Of a stretch of DNA of 64,000 nt, positions 39,851 to 48,477 are shown one piece after another (positions within the stretch are counted from its first letter, which is position 1; every line of letters starts with the position of its first letter). The translations under genes were made by a program, and so were the position numbers. Origin of the DNA: an uncultured Oscillospiraceae bacterium. Lineage in GTDB: Bacteria; Bacillota; Clostridia; Oscillospirales; Oscillospiraceae. Location: assembly GCA_947581795.1 (NCBI GenBank), contig CANPVS010000007.1, positions 1 to 64,000 of the forward strand, read 5' to 3'. The notes below the pieces were generated by a model. It ran no database searches and was not told the origin of the DNA. It was given only the letters and a program-made list of their open reading frames with translations.

Positions 39851-40510
39851 TTTTTGCTTCTTTCTTTCCCACAGCCGCCGGTACGCCCGGCTCAGGCCTG
39901 TCCGGCCCGCGAGCTGCCAGCTGAGCTCCGCAAGAGCGACGCCGGCCAGCACATCCGCGATCACGTGCTGGTACGTGGTCATGGTGGACGCGCATATGGC
40001 GAGAGCGTACACCAGGCAGAAGACCCGGTACCCCCGGGGGATGCCCTCCCGGCCCCGGAGCGCCGCCCAGCACAGCCAGCTGTTCAGGCAGTGGAGCGAG
40101 GGGAACAGGTTGTCCGGCGTGTCCATGGCCCAGATGAAGCGCATGCCCCAGCCCAGGGACGCGTCCGCTGCCAGGGCGGGACGCACATTGGAGGTGGGCA
40201 GTGTCAGGAATATCACCAGGCAAATGGCCTTCGCCAAAATGTCCGCGGTCAGGAACCGCCAGGCCCGGTCCCCATCCGCGCCCACGGCCAGGTTGTAGTT
40301 CACGAACCAGAAGAGAAACGCGCTGGCGTATATGGCCACCGTCCAGGGCCAAAAGGGGATGGCCCGGTCCAGGGCGGTGGTCATGTCCCAGTGGCGCCAG
40401 GGGGCGTTCAAAAGCCGGGTGCCGCTGTAAACCAGGCACTGGAAAATAAACGCTGCCAGCAGCGGCTTCCAGCCCTGCCGGGGGATGAGCTTTTTCAGAT
40501 GGGGACCCAT
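39839..40510 (-). CDS. PAP2-superfamily membrane phosphatase
   Basis: This is a 223-aa membrane protein of the type-2 phosphatidic acid phosphatase family, which removes phosphate from lipid phosphates. The three motifs are present in reduced form: KAICLVIFLTLPTSNVRP, FPSLHCLNSW with the catalytic His, and STMTTYQHVIADVLAG with the second His. About five hydrophobic helices are visible. It lies upstream of the flippase-pssA-psd genes on the same strand, separated by a repeat. Its C-terminal KASL and stop lie inside that repeat. Confidence 0.87.
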   Translation of the reverse strand: MGPHLKKLIPRQGWKPLLAAFIFQCLVYSGTRLLNAPWRHWDMTTALDRAIPFWPWTVAIYASAFLFWFVNYNLAVGADGDRAWRFLTADILAKAICLVIFLTLPTSNVRPALAADASLGWGMRFIWAMDTPDNLFPSLHCLNSWLCWAALRGREGIPRGYRVFCLVYALAICASTMTTYQHVIADVLAGVALAELSWQLAGRTGLSRAYRRLWERKKQKASL

Positions 40511-40716
40511 GCCGTCTCCTTCCGGTAGTTATCGTCACTATTTTATCAAAATACGCGCTATAGCGCAATCGGAATGATATTACAATCCCCTTACAGTTTC
40601 GTCACCCTTTGAAGGACAGCGTACCGTCCCGCCGTAAAGAGAGCGGTAAAGGAGAGGGTAAAGCTTTCTCCTGCGTATCATATCACGGACCGGCCGGGGC
40701 GTGTTTTAAGCCTTTC

Positions 40717-42039
40717 TTAATTTGCCTTGGCGGCGGGCAGGAGGATGGTGACCCGGGTGCCCACGCCCTCGTAGGAGCGGACGGAGAAGCGGCCGCCGTG
40801 GCGGGTGACGATCCACTTGGCGATGGACAGGCCCAGCCCGCTGCCCTTGTCGTCCGTCTTCCGGGCGTCGTCGGCGCGGTAGAACCGGTCGAAGATCCGG
40901 GGCGCGTCCTGGGGGTCGATGCCGATGCCGTTGTCCTGCACGTCCACACAGGCGTTTGCCCCGTCCTGATAGGCCCGGAGGGTGATGCGGGTGCCGATGG
41001 AGGAGTATTTGCAGGCGTTGTCCACCAGAATGCGCACCGCCTGTTTCAAAAGGGCCTCGTCTCCCCGGACGGGCACGGAGGCGGAAGCGTCCACAGCGTA
41101 CTCGTGGCCGGGGTCGATCATCCGGCTCTCCTCCCACACCTCCCGCACCAGGGCGGCCAGGTCCATGTCCTGCATATTGAGCTCCTGGCGGCCCGCGTCG
41201 CCCCGGGCCAGGAACAGCAGCTGCTCCACCAGGGTCTTCATATGGGCCGCCTCGGTCTGGATGGCCCGAATGGACTCGTTTAAGACCTTCTCGTCCGTCT
41301 TGCCCCACCGGTCCAGCATGTCCGCGTAGCCCTGTATCACGGCGATGGGCGTGCGCAGCTCGTGGCTGGCGTCGTCCACGAAGCGAACCTGCTGGCGGTA
41401 GCCCTCGTGCATACGCACGATCAGGTTGTTCACCGCTGTCTCCAGGCCGGCCAGGTCGTCGTCCCCCACCCGGAGCTGTTCGTCGGGGGAGGCCACCCCC
41501 AGGTGGTCGATGGCCTCCTCCAGGGAGTGGAACTTGCTCTCGTCGAAGCCCTGGGCGGAGATGCTCTCCGTCACCTGGGCGATGTCGTCGATGGGCCGCA
41601 GATACCGGCGGATGCGCCGGGTGGCCCAGAGGCAGCTAAAAAGCCACCACGCCAGCCGCGCCGCCGTGAGACACTCCAGGGCGAAGCCCAGCCAAAAGAG
41701 GAATCTGCCCATTTCCACCGCTGTGTCCCCCGCGTGGAAGATCACGTCGCCGGCGAAGGGGTTTTCCCCGCCATGTTGGAGCAGATGCAGGGCGGTGCCG
41801 GGGTCCGGCAGCACCACGTCGGAGACGGTGTGGAGGCTGTCGTCGGCCATCTGCATATAAAATTCCGTGCCGGGGGTCAGAGGCACGCCCGCCGCCTGGG
41901 CCGTTGCCACGCACCACACTCCCACGGCTACCACGAACAGGACGACCGTCTGCCACAGGATGCGCCAGAGCTTTTTCCACTGCTGGCTCCAGGCGATGCG
42001 CCGGGCGATGGAGGTGGTGCGGCCGGTATTGCGGCTCAT
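40717..42039 (-). CDS. Two-component sensor histidine kinase
   Basis: This is a 440-aa kinase. A membrane helix at about 27-50 and another at about 108-130 enclose a short extracellular segment. A HAMP-like linker leads to the dimerisation helix with the phosphorylated His in FVDDASHELRTPIAVIQGYA. The ATP-binding domain has VDNACKYSSIGTRITL (N box), DNGIGID (G1), IFDRFYR (F) and GSGLGLSIAKWI (G2). The signal is unknown. Its start overlaps the stop of the regulator gene, so the two are translated together. Confidence 0.94.
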   Translation of the reverse strand: MSRNTGRTTSIARRIAWSQQWKKLWRILWQTVVLFVVAVGVWCVATAQAAGVPLTPGTEFYMQMADDSLHTVSDVVLPDPGTALHLLQHGGENPFAGDVIFHAGDTAVEMGRFLFWLGFALECLTAARLAWWLFSCLWATRRIRRYLRPIDDIAQVTESISAQGFDESKFHSLEEAIDHLGVASPDEQLRVGDDDLAGLETAVNNLIVRMHEGYRQQVRFVDDASHELRTPIAVIQGYADMLDRWGKTDEKVLNESIRAIQTEAAHMKTLVEQLLFLARGDAGRQELNMQDMDLAALVREVWEESRMIDPGHEYAVDASASVPVRGDEALLKQAVRILVDNACKYSSIGTRITLRAYQDGANACVDVQDNGIGIDPQDAPRIFDRFYRADDARKTDDKGSGLGLSIAKWIVTRHGGRFSVRSYEGVGTRVTILLPAAKAN

Positions 42040-42722
42040 GACCCGTCCCCCTTGATGACGTAGCCCATGCCCCGGACGGTGTGGATGAGCTTCACGTGGA
42101 AGGGGTCGTCGATTTTCTGCCGCAGGTAGCGGATGTACACGTCCACCACGTTGGTCTCCCCCACGTAGTCGTAGCCCCAGACCTTCTCCAGGAGCATCTC
42201 CCGTGTCTGGACGATGTCCCGGGCCTCCAGAAGGGTCTGGAGAAGGGAAAATTCCTTGTAGGTCAGGCGGATAGGCTCCCCGTCATAGGCGACGGTGTGC
42301 CGGGCCGGGTCCAGGACCAGTGCGCCCCAGGTGAGGGCGCTTTCCTCCCGCTTTTCCGGCCCGCCGGCGCGGAGCGCCGCCCGGATGCGGGCCAAAAGCT
42401 CCTCGATGGAGAAGGGCTTGGTGATGTAGTCGTTGGCGCCCATGTCGAGACCGCTCACCTTATCCATCACCGCGTCCCGGGCGGTGAGCAGGATCACGGG
42501 CATGGCCGACTCCGCCCGGAGCCTGCGCAGTACCTCCAGGCCGTTCAGGCCGGGGAGCATCACGTCCAGGAGCATGAGGTCGTAGTGGCCCGCGAGAGCC
42601 ATGGCCAGGCCCGTCCGGCCGTCGGCGGCCTTGTCCACGGCGTAGCCCTCGTGCGTGAGCTCCAGCTCCAAAAACCGGGCGATGCCCGACTCGTCCTCCA
42701 CGATCAGTATCTTTGCCGCCAT
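42036..42722 (-). CDS. OmpR/PhoB-family response regulator
   Basis: This is a 228-aa regulator. The receiver domain has the acid pair in IVEDESG, the phosphorylated Asp in LMLLDVMLPGLNG (about residue 53), Thr in LLTARD and Lys in ITKPFS. The winged-helix DNA-binding domain ends VDVYIRYLRQKIDDPF and IHTVRGMGYVIK. GGGAGGTGA precedes the ATG. It is the first gene of the pair with the kinase and may regulate its own operon. Confidence 0.95.
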   Translation of the reverse strand: MAAKILIVEDESGIARFLELELTHEGYAVDKAADGRTGLAMALAGHYDLMLLDVMLPGLNGLEVLRRLRAESAMPVILLTARDAVMDKVSGLDMGANDYITKPFSIEELLARIRAALRAGGPEKREESALTWGALVLDPARHTVAYDGEPIRLTYKEFSLLQTLLEARDIVQTREMLLEKVWGYDYVGETNVVDVYIRYLRQKIDDPFHVKLIHTVRGMGYVIKGDGS

Positions 42723-42776
42723 ACGCTCACCTCCCGGAAAAAGAACAGGGGGCGGGAAACCCCGTCCCCTGTAAGT

Positions 42777-43325
42777 TTATTGATCGTCATGCTTGTCCTC
42801 TCCGGCGTTCTGGATGGACTGCTTGATGTTCCCGGCCAGGTCGCTGACCTTATCCATGGCGGCGTTGACGCCCTCCTGGCCCAGCTGCCGCCCGGCGAAG
42901 TGGTACTTGCAGTCCAGGAAGAGCCCCGCCAGCAGCACCACCAGCATGAGCCCGAAGCTGGCGAACAGCAGCACCACCAGCACCAGCACCGGAAAGGCCA
43001 TGATCTGCTTGTCGTGGCGCAGGACCACGAAGTCGTTGTCCAGCAGGATGCGGAACAGCTTCTTCACGTAGTCCCAGAGAGCCGCGAAGCCGTTGCTGAA
43101 AAGGCCGGGCCCGTCGGAGCCCGTGTTCTTCACCGGCTTCACGCCGGGGGCATCCTCCCCGCCGGTCTCCACATGGACGCCGCCATCCGCCGTCTTGTGG
43201 GCCCGCTCCAGGGCCACCATGGCGTCCAGCATGTCCCAATCGTTTTCTTCCAGAGCCTGACGGGCCTCCTCCAGGGAGACGCCCGCCTTCTGGCTCAGCA
43301 GTTCCGCCATTTCATACCGTTCCAT
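42777..43325 (-). CDS. DUF4342-family membrane protein with UBA-like N-terminus
   Basis: This is a 182-aa protein. Residues 1-45 resemble a UBA/TS-N helix bundle (LLSQKAGVSLEEARQALEEN, then WDMLDAMVALER), as in elongation factor Ts. After an acidic-glycine linker, residues about 75-145 form the DUF4342 region with ALWDYVKKLFRILLDNDF and one or two membrane helices (FPVLVLVVLLFASFGLMLVV). The tail is amphipathic. Function unknown. AAGGAGGT precedes ATG 43325. It ends 55 bp upstream of the response regulator on the same strand. Confidence 0.75.
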   Translation of the reverse strand: MERYEMAELLSQKAGVSLEEARQALEENDWDMLDAMVALERAHKTADGGVHVETGGEDAPGVKPVKNTGSDGPGLFSNGFAALWDYVKKLFRILLDNDFVVLRHDKQIMAFPVLVLVVLLFASFGLMLVVLLAGLFLDCKYHFAGRQLGQEGVNAAMDKVSDLAGNIKQSIQNAGEDKHDDQ

Positions 43326-43422
43326 GGCGATACCTCCTTGTCTTGATTCTGGCCGTATCATAGCACGGTATTTTTAAAAGGGCATGGAAGGGAAATTAAA
43401 ATGGGATTAAAACTTTATCGAA

Positions 43423-43524
43423 CGCCTCCCTCTGACGAGGGAGGTGGCCGCCGAAGGCGGACGGAGGGAGAGAATCTCTCCCCCAGTCTCGCTTCGCTCG
43501 ACAGCCCCCTCGTCAGAGGGGGCC
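43423..43524. repeat. Family 2 repeat
   Basis: CCTCCCTCTGACGAGGGAGG with tip GCCGCCGAAGGCGG and CTCTCCCCCAGTC with tip TCGCTTCGCTCGA, ending in CCCCCTCGTCAGAGGGGGCC and a T-run that can terminate the LUD gene in reverse. Confidence 0.85.
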
Positions 43525-43538
43525 TTTTTGGGTGGTTT

Positions 43539-44126
43539 TCAGAACCCCAGATCCTCGCGGATGAGGACCACCTCCATGCTGTCGCACCACATGGTCTTGC
43601 CCCAGAGGACCAGCAGGGCGTTGCAGATGCGGTCGGGGCTGTGGCAGTCATGGCAGACCCCGTCCGCGGCGCAGGGGGTCTTCTTGCCCAGCCTTCTGGC
43701 GTTCATGGGACTGGCCACGTTCCGGGCCCGCTCCAGCGCCTCGGGGAAGGGGCCGGAGAGCTTGTTTTGGCCGACGACAAAGATGACCCGCTCCTTTTTC
43801 ATGGAGGAGGCGGCCAGCCGGTTGCCACGGCCGTCGATGTTCAGTATGTACCCCTCTTCCGAGACGGCGTTGGCGCTGGTGAGGAACACTTGGGCGTTCA
43901 CTTCATTGACGCACACGTCCGGGCCGTTGTCCACAGAGTGCCAGTAGACGGTGTTGTCCTTCTTCAGACGGTCGTAGATGTCCAGGGTCCCCAAGGTGGC
44001 GCTGCCGCCCATGCCCACGGTCTTGCCGTGGATGCTGCCCACCAGATAGTCCGCCGCGGCCTCCTTGGTGTCGAATTCGGTGACGGTGAAGCCGTTCTTT
44101 TTGAGATTCGCAATGATGTCCGCCAT
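43539..44126 (-). CDS. LUD-domain (LutC/YkgG-like) protein
   Basis: This is a 195-aa protein of the LUD family, related to LutC/LutB lactate utilisation proteins. VGMGGSATLGTLDIYDRL, the SANAVSEEGYILNIDGRGNR block and FVVGQNKL are characteristic. It has a cysteine cluster, CAADGVCHDCHSPDRIC, that could hold a metal or Fe-S centre. The other lut genes are missing, so lactate oxidation cannot be claimed. It follows the YitT gene by 15 bp on the same strand with GGAGG upstream. Confidence 0.85.
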   Translation of the reverse strand: MADIIANLKKNGFTVTEFDTKEAAADYLVGSIHGKTVGMGGSATLGTLDIYDRLKKDNTVYWHSVDNGPDVCVNEVNAQVFLTSANAVSEEGYILNIDGRGNRLAASSMKKERVIFVVGQNKLSGPFPEALERARNVASPMNARRLGKKTPCAADGVCHDCHSPDRICNALLVLWGKTMWCDSMEVVLIREDLGF

Positions 44127-44141
44127 GGTCTTTATCCTCCC

Positions 44142-45014
44142 TTAATCAGTCTTTATAATATCCTGAAAGTTCTTGCCGAACACCTCGTGGGACTGGGTGA
44201 CAATGACGAAGGCGTTCCTGTCTATGTCGCCCACCATCTTCTTCAGCTGGGGGATCTGGTGGCGCTTCACGGCGCAGAGGACCACGTCCCGCTCCTCGCC
44301 GGTATAGGCGCCCTCGCCCTTCAGAAGGGTGGCGCCCCGGTGCAGGGCCGCGCCGATGGCCTGGGCGATGTCCCGGGGGGCGGTGGTGATGATGTAACAC
44401 ACGCTGGAGTTGGCCGTGCCGTAGAGCAGCAGGTTCACCACCCGGCTGGACACGAACATGGTGATGATGGTGTACATGGCCGCGTCGAAGCGCTTGAAAA
44501 TGACCGCGAAGGCTACGACCACCACCGCGTCCAGCACGAGACCGATGGTGCCCAGCTGGATGTAGCCGTATTTCCGCCGCAGCAGCCGGGACAGGATGTC
44601 CGTGCCGCCGCTGGTGCCGCCGGCCACGAAGATGAGGCCGTAGCCCAGGCCCTTCAATAGGCCGCCGTACACCGCCGCCAGCAGGATGTCGTGGGTAAGC
44701 GTGATGTGCAGGGCGTTGAAAAGGTCGATGGCCACGCTGGAGAAGACCGTGCCGATGAGGGAGTAGACGATGAACCGGATGCCGAACTTCTTCCAGGCCA
44801 CCACGAAAAGCGGGATGTTCATGACGATGATCATCACGCCCACGGGCAGGCCCAGCAGCAGATTTAATATCTGGGACACGCCGGTGAGCCCGCCGGAGAC
44901 GATGTTGTTGGGATAGGTGAAGAAGGAGAAGCTCATGCCCGCGATGGCGCAGCCGATGAGATTGGTGACAACGGCTTTGCCGTCTGTTTTGAGGAATGCT
45001 TTTACTTTGTCCAA
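44142..45014 (-). CDS. YitT-family membrane protein
   Basis: This is a 290-aa protein of the YitT/DUF161 family. Five or six membrane helices occupy residues 15-195, with PNNIVSGGLTGVSQILNLLL and VAGGTSGGTDILSRLLRRKY as signatures. The C-terminal DUF2179 domain (about 215-290) is soluble: VVLCAVKRHQIPQLKKMVG and DRNAFVIVTQSHEVFGKNF. The transported substrate of the family is not settled. The start is TTG 45014 with GAGG upstream; the next ATG would remove the first helix. Confidence 0.88.
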   Translation of the reverse strand: MDKVKAFLKTDGKAVVTNLIGCAIAGMSFSFFTYPNNIVSGGLTGVSQILNLLLGLPVGVMIIVMNIPLFVVAWKKFGIRFIVYSLIGTVFSSVAIDLFNALHITLTHDILLAAVYGGLLKGLGYGLIFVAGGTSGGTDILSRLLRRKYGYIQLGTIGLVLDAVVVVAFAVIFKRFDAAMYTIITMFVSSRVVNLLLYGTANSSVCYIITTAPRDIAQAIGAALHRGATLLKGEGAYTGEERDVVLCAVKRHQIPQLKKMVGDIDRNAFVIVTQSHEVFGKNFQDIIKTD

Positions 45015-45039
45015 TGTACTTAGCCTCGCTTGCCTTTAT

Positions 45040-45149
45040 GGCCCCCTCTGACGAGGGGGCTGTCGGCGGAGCCGACTGGGGGAGAGATATTTATTTTCTC
45101 TCCCTCCGTCGCGGCTGTCGCCGCGCCACCTCCCTCGTCAGAGGGAGGC
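45040..45149. repeat. Family 2 repeat between parC and the YitT gene
   Basis: CCCCCTCTGACGAGGGGGCT with tip CGGCGGAGCCG, and CTCCCTCGTCAGAGGGAGGC with tip GCGGCTGTCGCCGC. The distal arm lies 8 bp beyond the parC stop and probably ends that transcript. Confidence 0.85.
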
Positions 45150-45157
45150 TTTTTCTT

Positions 45158-47398
45158 TTAAATGAACGTCATTTGCTCTTCGCCTCTGTCCGCGTCCGTC
45201 AGCTTCGCGCCAGCGGCGGGGATGGAGCGGACCCGGTAGCGGGACTGGTTCTTGATGGTGGTCTCCGCCAGAAACCGGGCGCTGACCAGGGGGTGCTTTT
45301 TCACGGTCATGACCTGTACGCCCTGGGTGGTGCGGCTGGTCTTGGGGGCCAGGAGCGCCGAGGAGAACACCACGCACCGGCCCTCCGCCGAGGTGACGGC
45401 GATCTCCTGCTCCCCCTCCAGGGGCAGCAGGGCCGCCAGGGGGCTCTTGTCGGAGTAGGCGCCGGTGAGGCGGCGGCGGTTGGTCTTGGTGGCGTAGGCG
45501 GCCAGGGGCAGGCGGGCGCACTTGCCGTTTTCAAAAAACAGCAGGATGGTGCCGGAGTAGTCCCCGCACAGCACCGCCGCCACCATGCTCTCCCCCTCGT
45601 CGAAGCCCAGGGCCCCGGGCAGATAGTCGCCCAGGGTGCTGGCCTTGCCGTCGGCGAAGTCGGCCAGACGGACCTTGTAGGCCTGCTGCCTGTCGGTGAA
45701 GAGTAGCAGCTCCGCGGCGTTGGTGGTCTCCCAGTACCAGCCCAGGCCGTCGTCTTCCTTGTACTTCTGCTCCCCGCTCATGCGAAGGCTCTGGGGGGTA
45801 ATCTTCTTCATATACCCGTGGCGGGACAGGAACAGGTGCACCGGGTAGTCGTCCACGGGCTCGGGCCCCTCGTCCAGGTCCTGGATCTCCTTGGCATAGA
45901 CGATGCCCGTCCGCCGGGGGGAGGGGTACTTCTTGAGAACGGCCTTCAGCTCGTCCACGATGATGGAGCGCAGGCGCCGCTTGGAGGAGAGGGTATCCTC
46001 CAGGTCCTTTATCTCCTCCGCCAGGGCGGCGGTCTCCTCGGTGCGCTTTAAGATATACTCCCGGTTGATGTTCCGCAGCTTGATCTCCGCCACGAAATCC
46101 GCCTGGACCTCGTCGATACCAAAGCCGATCATGAGATTGGGCACCACCTCGGCCTCGGACTCCGTCTCCCGGATGATGCGGATGGCCCGGTCGATGTCCA
46201 GAAGGATGGCTTTGAGACCCTCCAGCAGGTGGAGCTTCTCCTTCTTTTTGGTCATGTCGAAGTATACCCTCCGCCGGACGCACTCCGTCCGCCAGGCCAC
46301 CCACTCGGTGAGGATGTCCCCCACGCCCAGCACCTGGGGGGAGCCGGCGATGAGGATATTGAAGTTGCAGGGGTAGTTGTCCTGCAGGGGCGTGAGGCGA
46401 AACAGCTTCGCCATCAGCTTTTCCGGGTCCGTGCCCCGCTTGATGTCGATGGCCAGCTTCAGGCCGCCCAGGTCCGTCTCGTCCCGCATGTCGGCGATCT
46501 CTTTGATCTTGCCCTCTTTGATGAGGTCCCGGCACTTGTCCATCACCGCCTCGGCGGTGGTGGTGTAGGGCAGCTCGTATATCTCGATGATGTGCTCCTT
46601 CTCCACGTAGCGCCACCGGGCCCGGACGGGGAAGGAGCCCCGGCCGGTGCGGTATATCTCCGCCATCTGACCGGCGTCGTAGACGATCTCGCCGCCGGTA
46701 GGAAAGTCGGGAGCGGGCAGGGTGGAGAGGATCTCGTGGTCCGGGTTTCGGATGAGCTCGATGGTGGTCTGGCACACCTCCGCCAGGTTGAAGCCGCATA
46801 TCTGGCTGGCCATGCCCACGGCGATGCCCAGGTTGGCGCTCACCAGCACGTTGGGGAAGGTGGTGGGCAGGAGACTGGGCTCGGTGGTGGAGTTATCGTA
46901 GTTGGGGACGAAGTCCACCGTGTCCTTGTCGATGTCCCGGAACAGCTCCGCGCATATGGGGGCCAGCTTTGCCTCGGTATAGCGGCTGGCGGCGTAGGCC
47001 ATGTCCCGGGAGTAGACCTTGCCAAAGTTGCCCTTGCTGTCCACGAAGGGCACGTTCAGGGCCTCGTTGTCCTTCGTGAGGCGCACCATGGTCTCGTAGA
47101 TGGCCGCGTCACCGTGGGGGTTGTAGTGCATGGTCTGGCCCACGATGTTGGCGCTCTTGGTCCGGGCGCCGTTCAGAAGGCCCATCTTGTACATGCAATA
47201 GAGGAGCTTCCGGTGGCTGGGCTTGAACCCGTCGATCTCCGGGATTGCCCGGGAGACGATGACGCTCATGGCGTAGGGCATGAAATTGAGCTCCAGGGTG
47301 TCGGTGATGGGCTGGTCGATGACCTCGCCCCTGAGGCCCATCACGTTGGGGTCCATACCCCGCTTGACCGGTTTTTGTTCTTTCGGTTTCTTTGCCAT
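45158..47398 (-). CDS. parC: Type IIA DNA topoisomerase subunit A (ParC/GyrA family)
   Basis: This is a 746-aa DNA-breaking subunit of a topoisomerase IV-like enzyme. The catalytic Tyr is in MAYAASRYTEAKL. GFKPSHRKLLYCMYKMGLL and HYNPHGDAAIYETMVRL surround the quinolone-determining region. A C-terminal beta-propeller (about 500-746) is short. The N-terminus MAKKPKEQKPVKRG is basic. It is the last gene of an operon with parE and a YARHG protein. This pair diverges from classical GyrAB/ParCE of Bacillus, so the split between gyrase-like and topo IV-like activity is uncertain. Confidence 0.9.
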   Translation of the reverse strand: MAKKPKEQKPVKRGMDPNVMGLRGEVIDQPITDTLELNFMPYAMSVIVSRAIPEIDGFKPSHRKLLYCMYKMGLLNGARTKSANIVGQTMHYNPHGDAAIYETMVRLTKDNEALNVPFVDSKGNFGKVYSRDMAYAASRYTEAKLAPICAELFRDIDKDTVDFVPNYDNSTTEPSLLPTTFPNVLVSANLGIAVGMASQICGFNLAEVCQTTIELIRNPDHEILSTLPAPDFPTGGEIVYDAGQMAEIYRTGRGSFPVRARWRYVEKEHIIEIYELPYTTTAEAVMDKCRDLIKEGKIKEIADMRDETDLGGLKLAIDIKRGTDPEKLMAKLFRLTPLQDNYPCNFNILIAGSPQVLGVGDILTEWVAWRTECVRRRVYFDMTKKKEKLHLLEGLKAILLDIDRAIRIIRETESEAEVVPNLMIGFGIDEVQADFVAEIKLRNINREYILKRTEETAALAEEIKDLEDTLSSKRRLRSIIVDELKAVLKKYPSPRRTGIVYAKEIQDLDEGPEPVDDYPVHLFLSRHGYMKKITPQSLRMSGEQKYKEDDGLGWYWETTNAAELLLFTDRQQAYKVRLADFADGKASTLGDYLPGALGFDEGESMVAAVLCGDYSGTILLFFENGKCARLPLAAYATKTNRRRLTGAYSDKSPLAALLPLEGEQEIAVTSAEGRCVVFSSALLAPKTSRTTQGVQVMTVKKHPLVSARFLAETTIKNQSRYRVRSIPAAGAKLTDADRGEEQMTFI

Positions 47399-47420
47399 TC
47401 TCTCTTACGCTGCCTTCAAA

Positions 47421-48464
47421 TTAGTAACCCATGTCCGCCTCGTAGGCCAGGACCAGGGCGAGATTCTTGACCTGATAGCCGTTGAGCATGCCGTCGGTGA
47501 ACTGAGCGGGCTCCACGGCGGGGTCGTACCAGTCGAACTGCTCATAGAAGCGCTGCAGGTCCTGGTCCAGGAACTTCCGGCCGGAGCGGGCGTATATGCC
47601 GTTGCGGGCGTAAAGGCACATCTGCGCGTCGAAGCCGTCAAGATCGGTCCGGGTAAGGGCCTCGCTGTCGCAGCGTTCCAGGAAATACGCCAGACGGCTG
47701 TCCGCGGGGGCCTCCTCCGGCAGGTCCGCGCTGGTGATGACCGCCGGGAGCTGGCGGCTTTCCAGGATCGTCAGGGACCGGTAGTACTGCCCGGCGCCGG
47801 CGAGGGCGTACACCGTGGCGATCACGCACAGGTCCCCGCTGCCGTCCAGGTAGGGCCGGACGGCCCGGACGTTGGCCTCGGCGTTGTTGGCCTGGCGCTG
47901 CTGGGCCTTGAACTCATCCTCCGGCATGGGGGCGTTGCTCTCCTCAAAGGCGTTGGTCAGCGCCATCCCGGCCAGATCGTAGAAATCCTCCGGCGCTATG
48001 CCCAGCACGTCCAGCAGCTCCTGATCGGCCATCCGCCGCCCGGCGGACAGGGACACGTTGTACACGGAGTAGACGTCGTAGTCCCCGCTGTAGGAGCTCA
48101 CGGTGAGCAGGCTCAGCACGTCCCCGTTCAGGGACCACTCATAGCTCACGTGATAGGGCTCCGGAGACCAGCCCTCTTCGATGGCGGTCATGGCCCCGTA
48201 CTCGCTGTAGAGCTGGTCTTCATACAGGTCCGCCCAGATGGCGTCGTTCACCGCCTGGATGCCCTCGCCCCCGTACTCGATCTTGGGGACGCGGAACGTA
48301 AGGCCGTCGCCGCTCTCATAGGAGAAGGCGTCCGTGACCGTGGCGTCGAAGTCCGGCGCGGGGGCGCTTGCCTTTTCCGGCTCCGGGGGCGCCTCCGCGG
48401 CCAGGGCCGCGGGCCCGGTCAGGATCAGAGCCAGGACCAAAAGGATGCTCGTGAGCTTTTTCAT
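47421..48464 (-). CDS. Secreted protein with YARHG domain
   Basis: This is a 347-aa protein with a clean signal peptide (KKLTSILLVLALILTGPAAL) and no lipobox. The middle (about 40-240) resembles DUF3298/DUF4163-type extracellular domains, with IEYGGEGIQAVNDAI and SAGRRMADQELLDVLG. The last 70 residues are a YARHG domain (LYARNGIYARSGRKFLDQDL). Its job is unknown. It is oddly placed between parE and parC, 13 bp after one and 22 bp before the other, so an exported protein is cotranslated in a topoisomerase operon. GGAGGAG precedes its ATG. Confidence 0.8.
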   Translation of the reverse strand: MKKLTSILLVLALILTGPAALAAEAPPEPEKASAPAPDFDATVTDAFSYESGDGLTFRVPKIEYGGEGIQAVNDAIWADLYEDQLYSEYGAMTAIEEGWSPEPYHVSYEWSLNGDVLSLLTVSSYSGDYDVYSVYNVSLSAGRRMADQELLDVLGIAPEDFYDLAGMALTNAFEESNAPMPEDEFKAQQRQANNAEANVRAVRPYLDGSGDLCVIATVYALAGAGQYYRSLTILESRQLPAVITSADLPEEAPADSRLAYFLERCDSEALTRTDLDGFDAQMCLYARNGIYARSGRKFLDQDLQRFYEQFDWYDPAVEPAQFTDGMLNGYQVKNLALVLAYEADMGY

Positions 48465-48477
48465 GGATACTCCTCCC

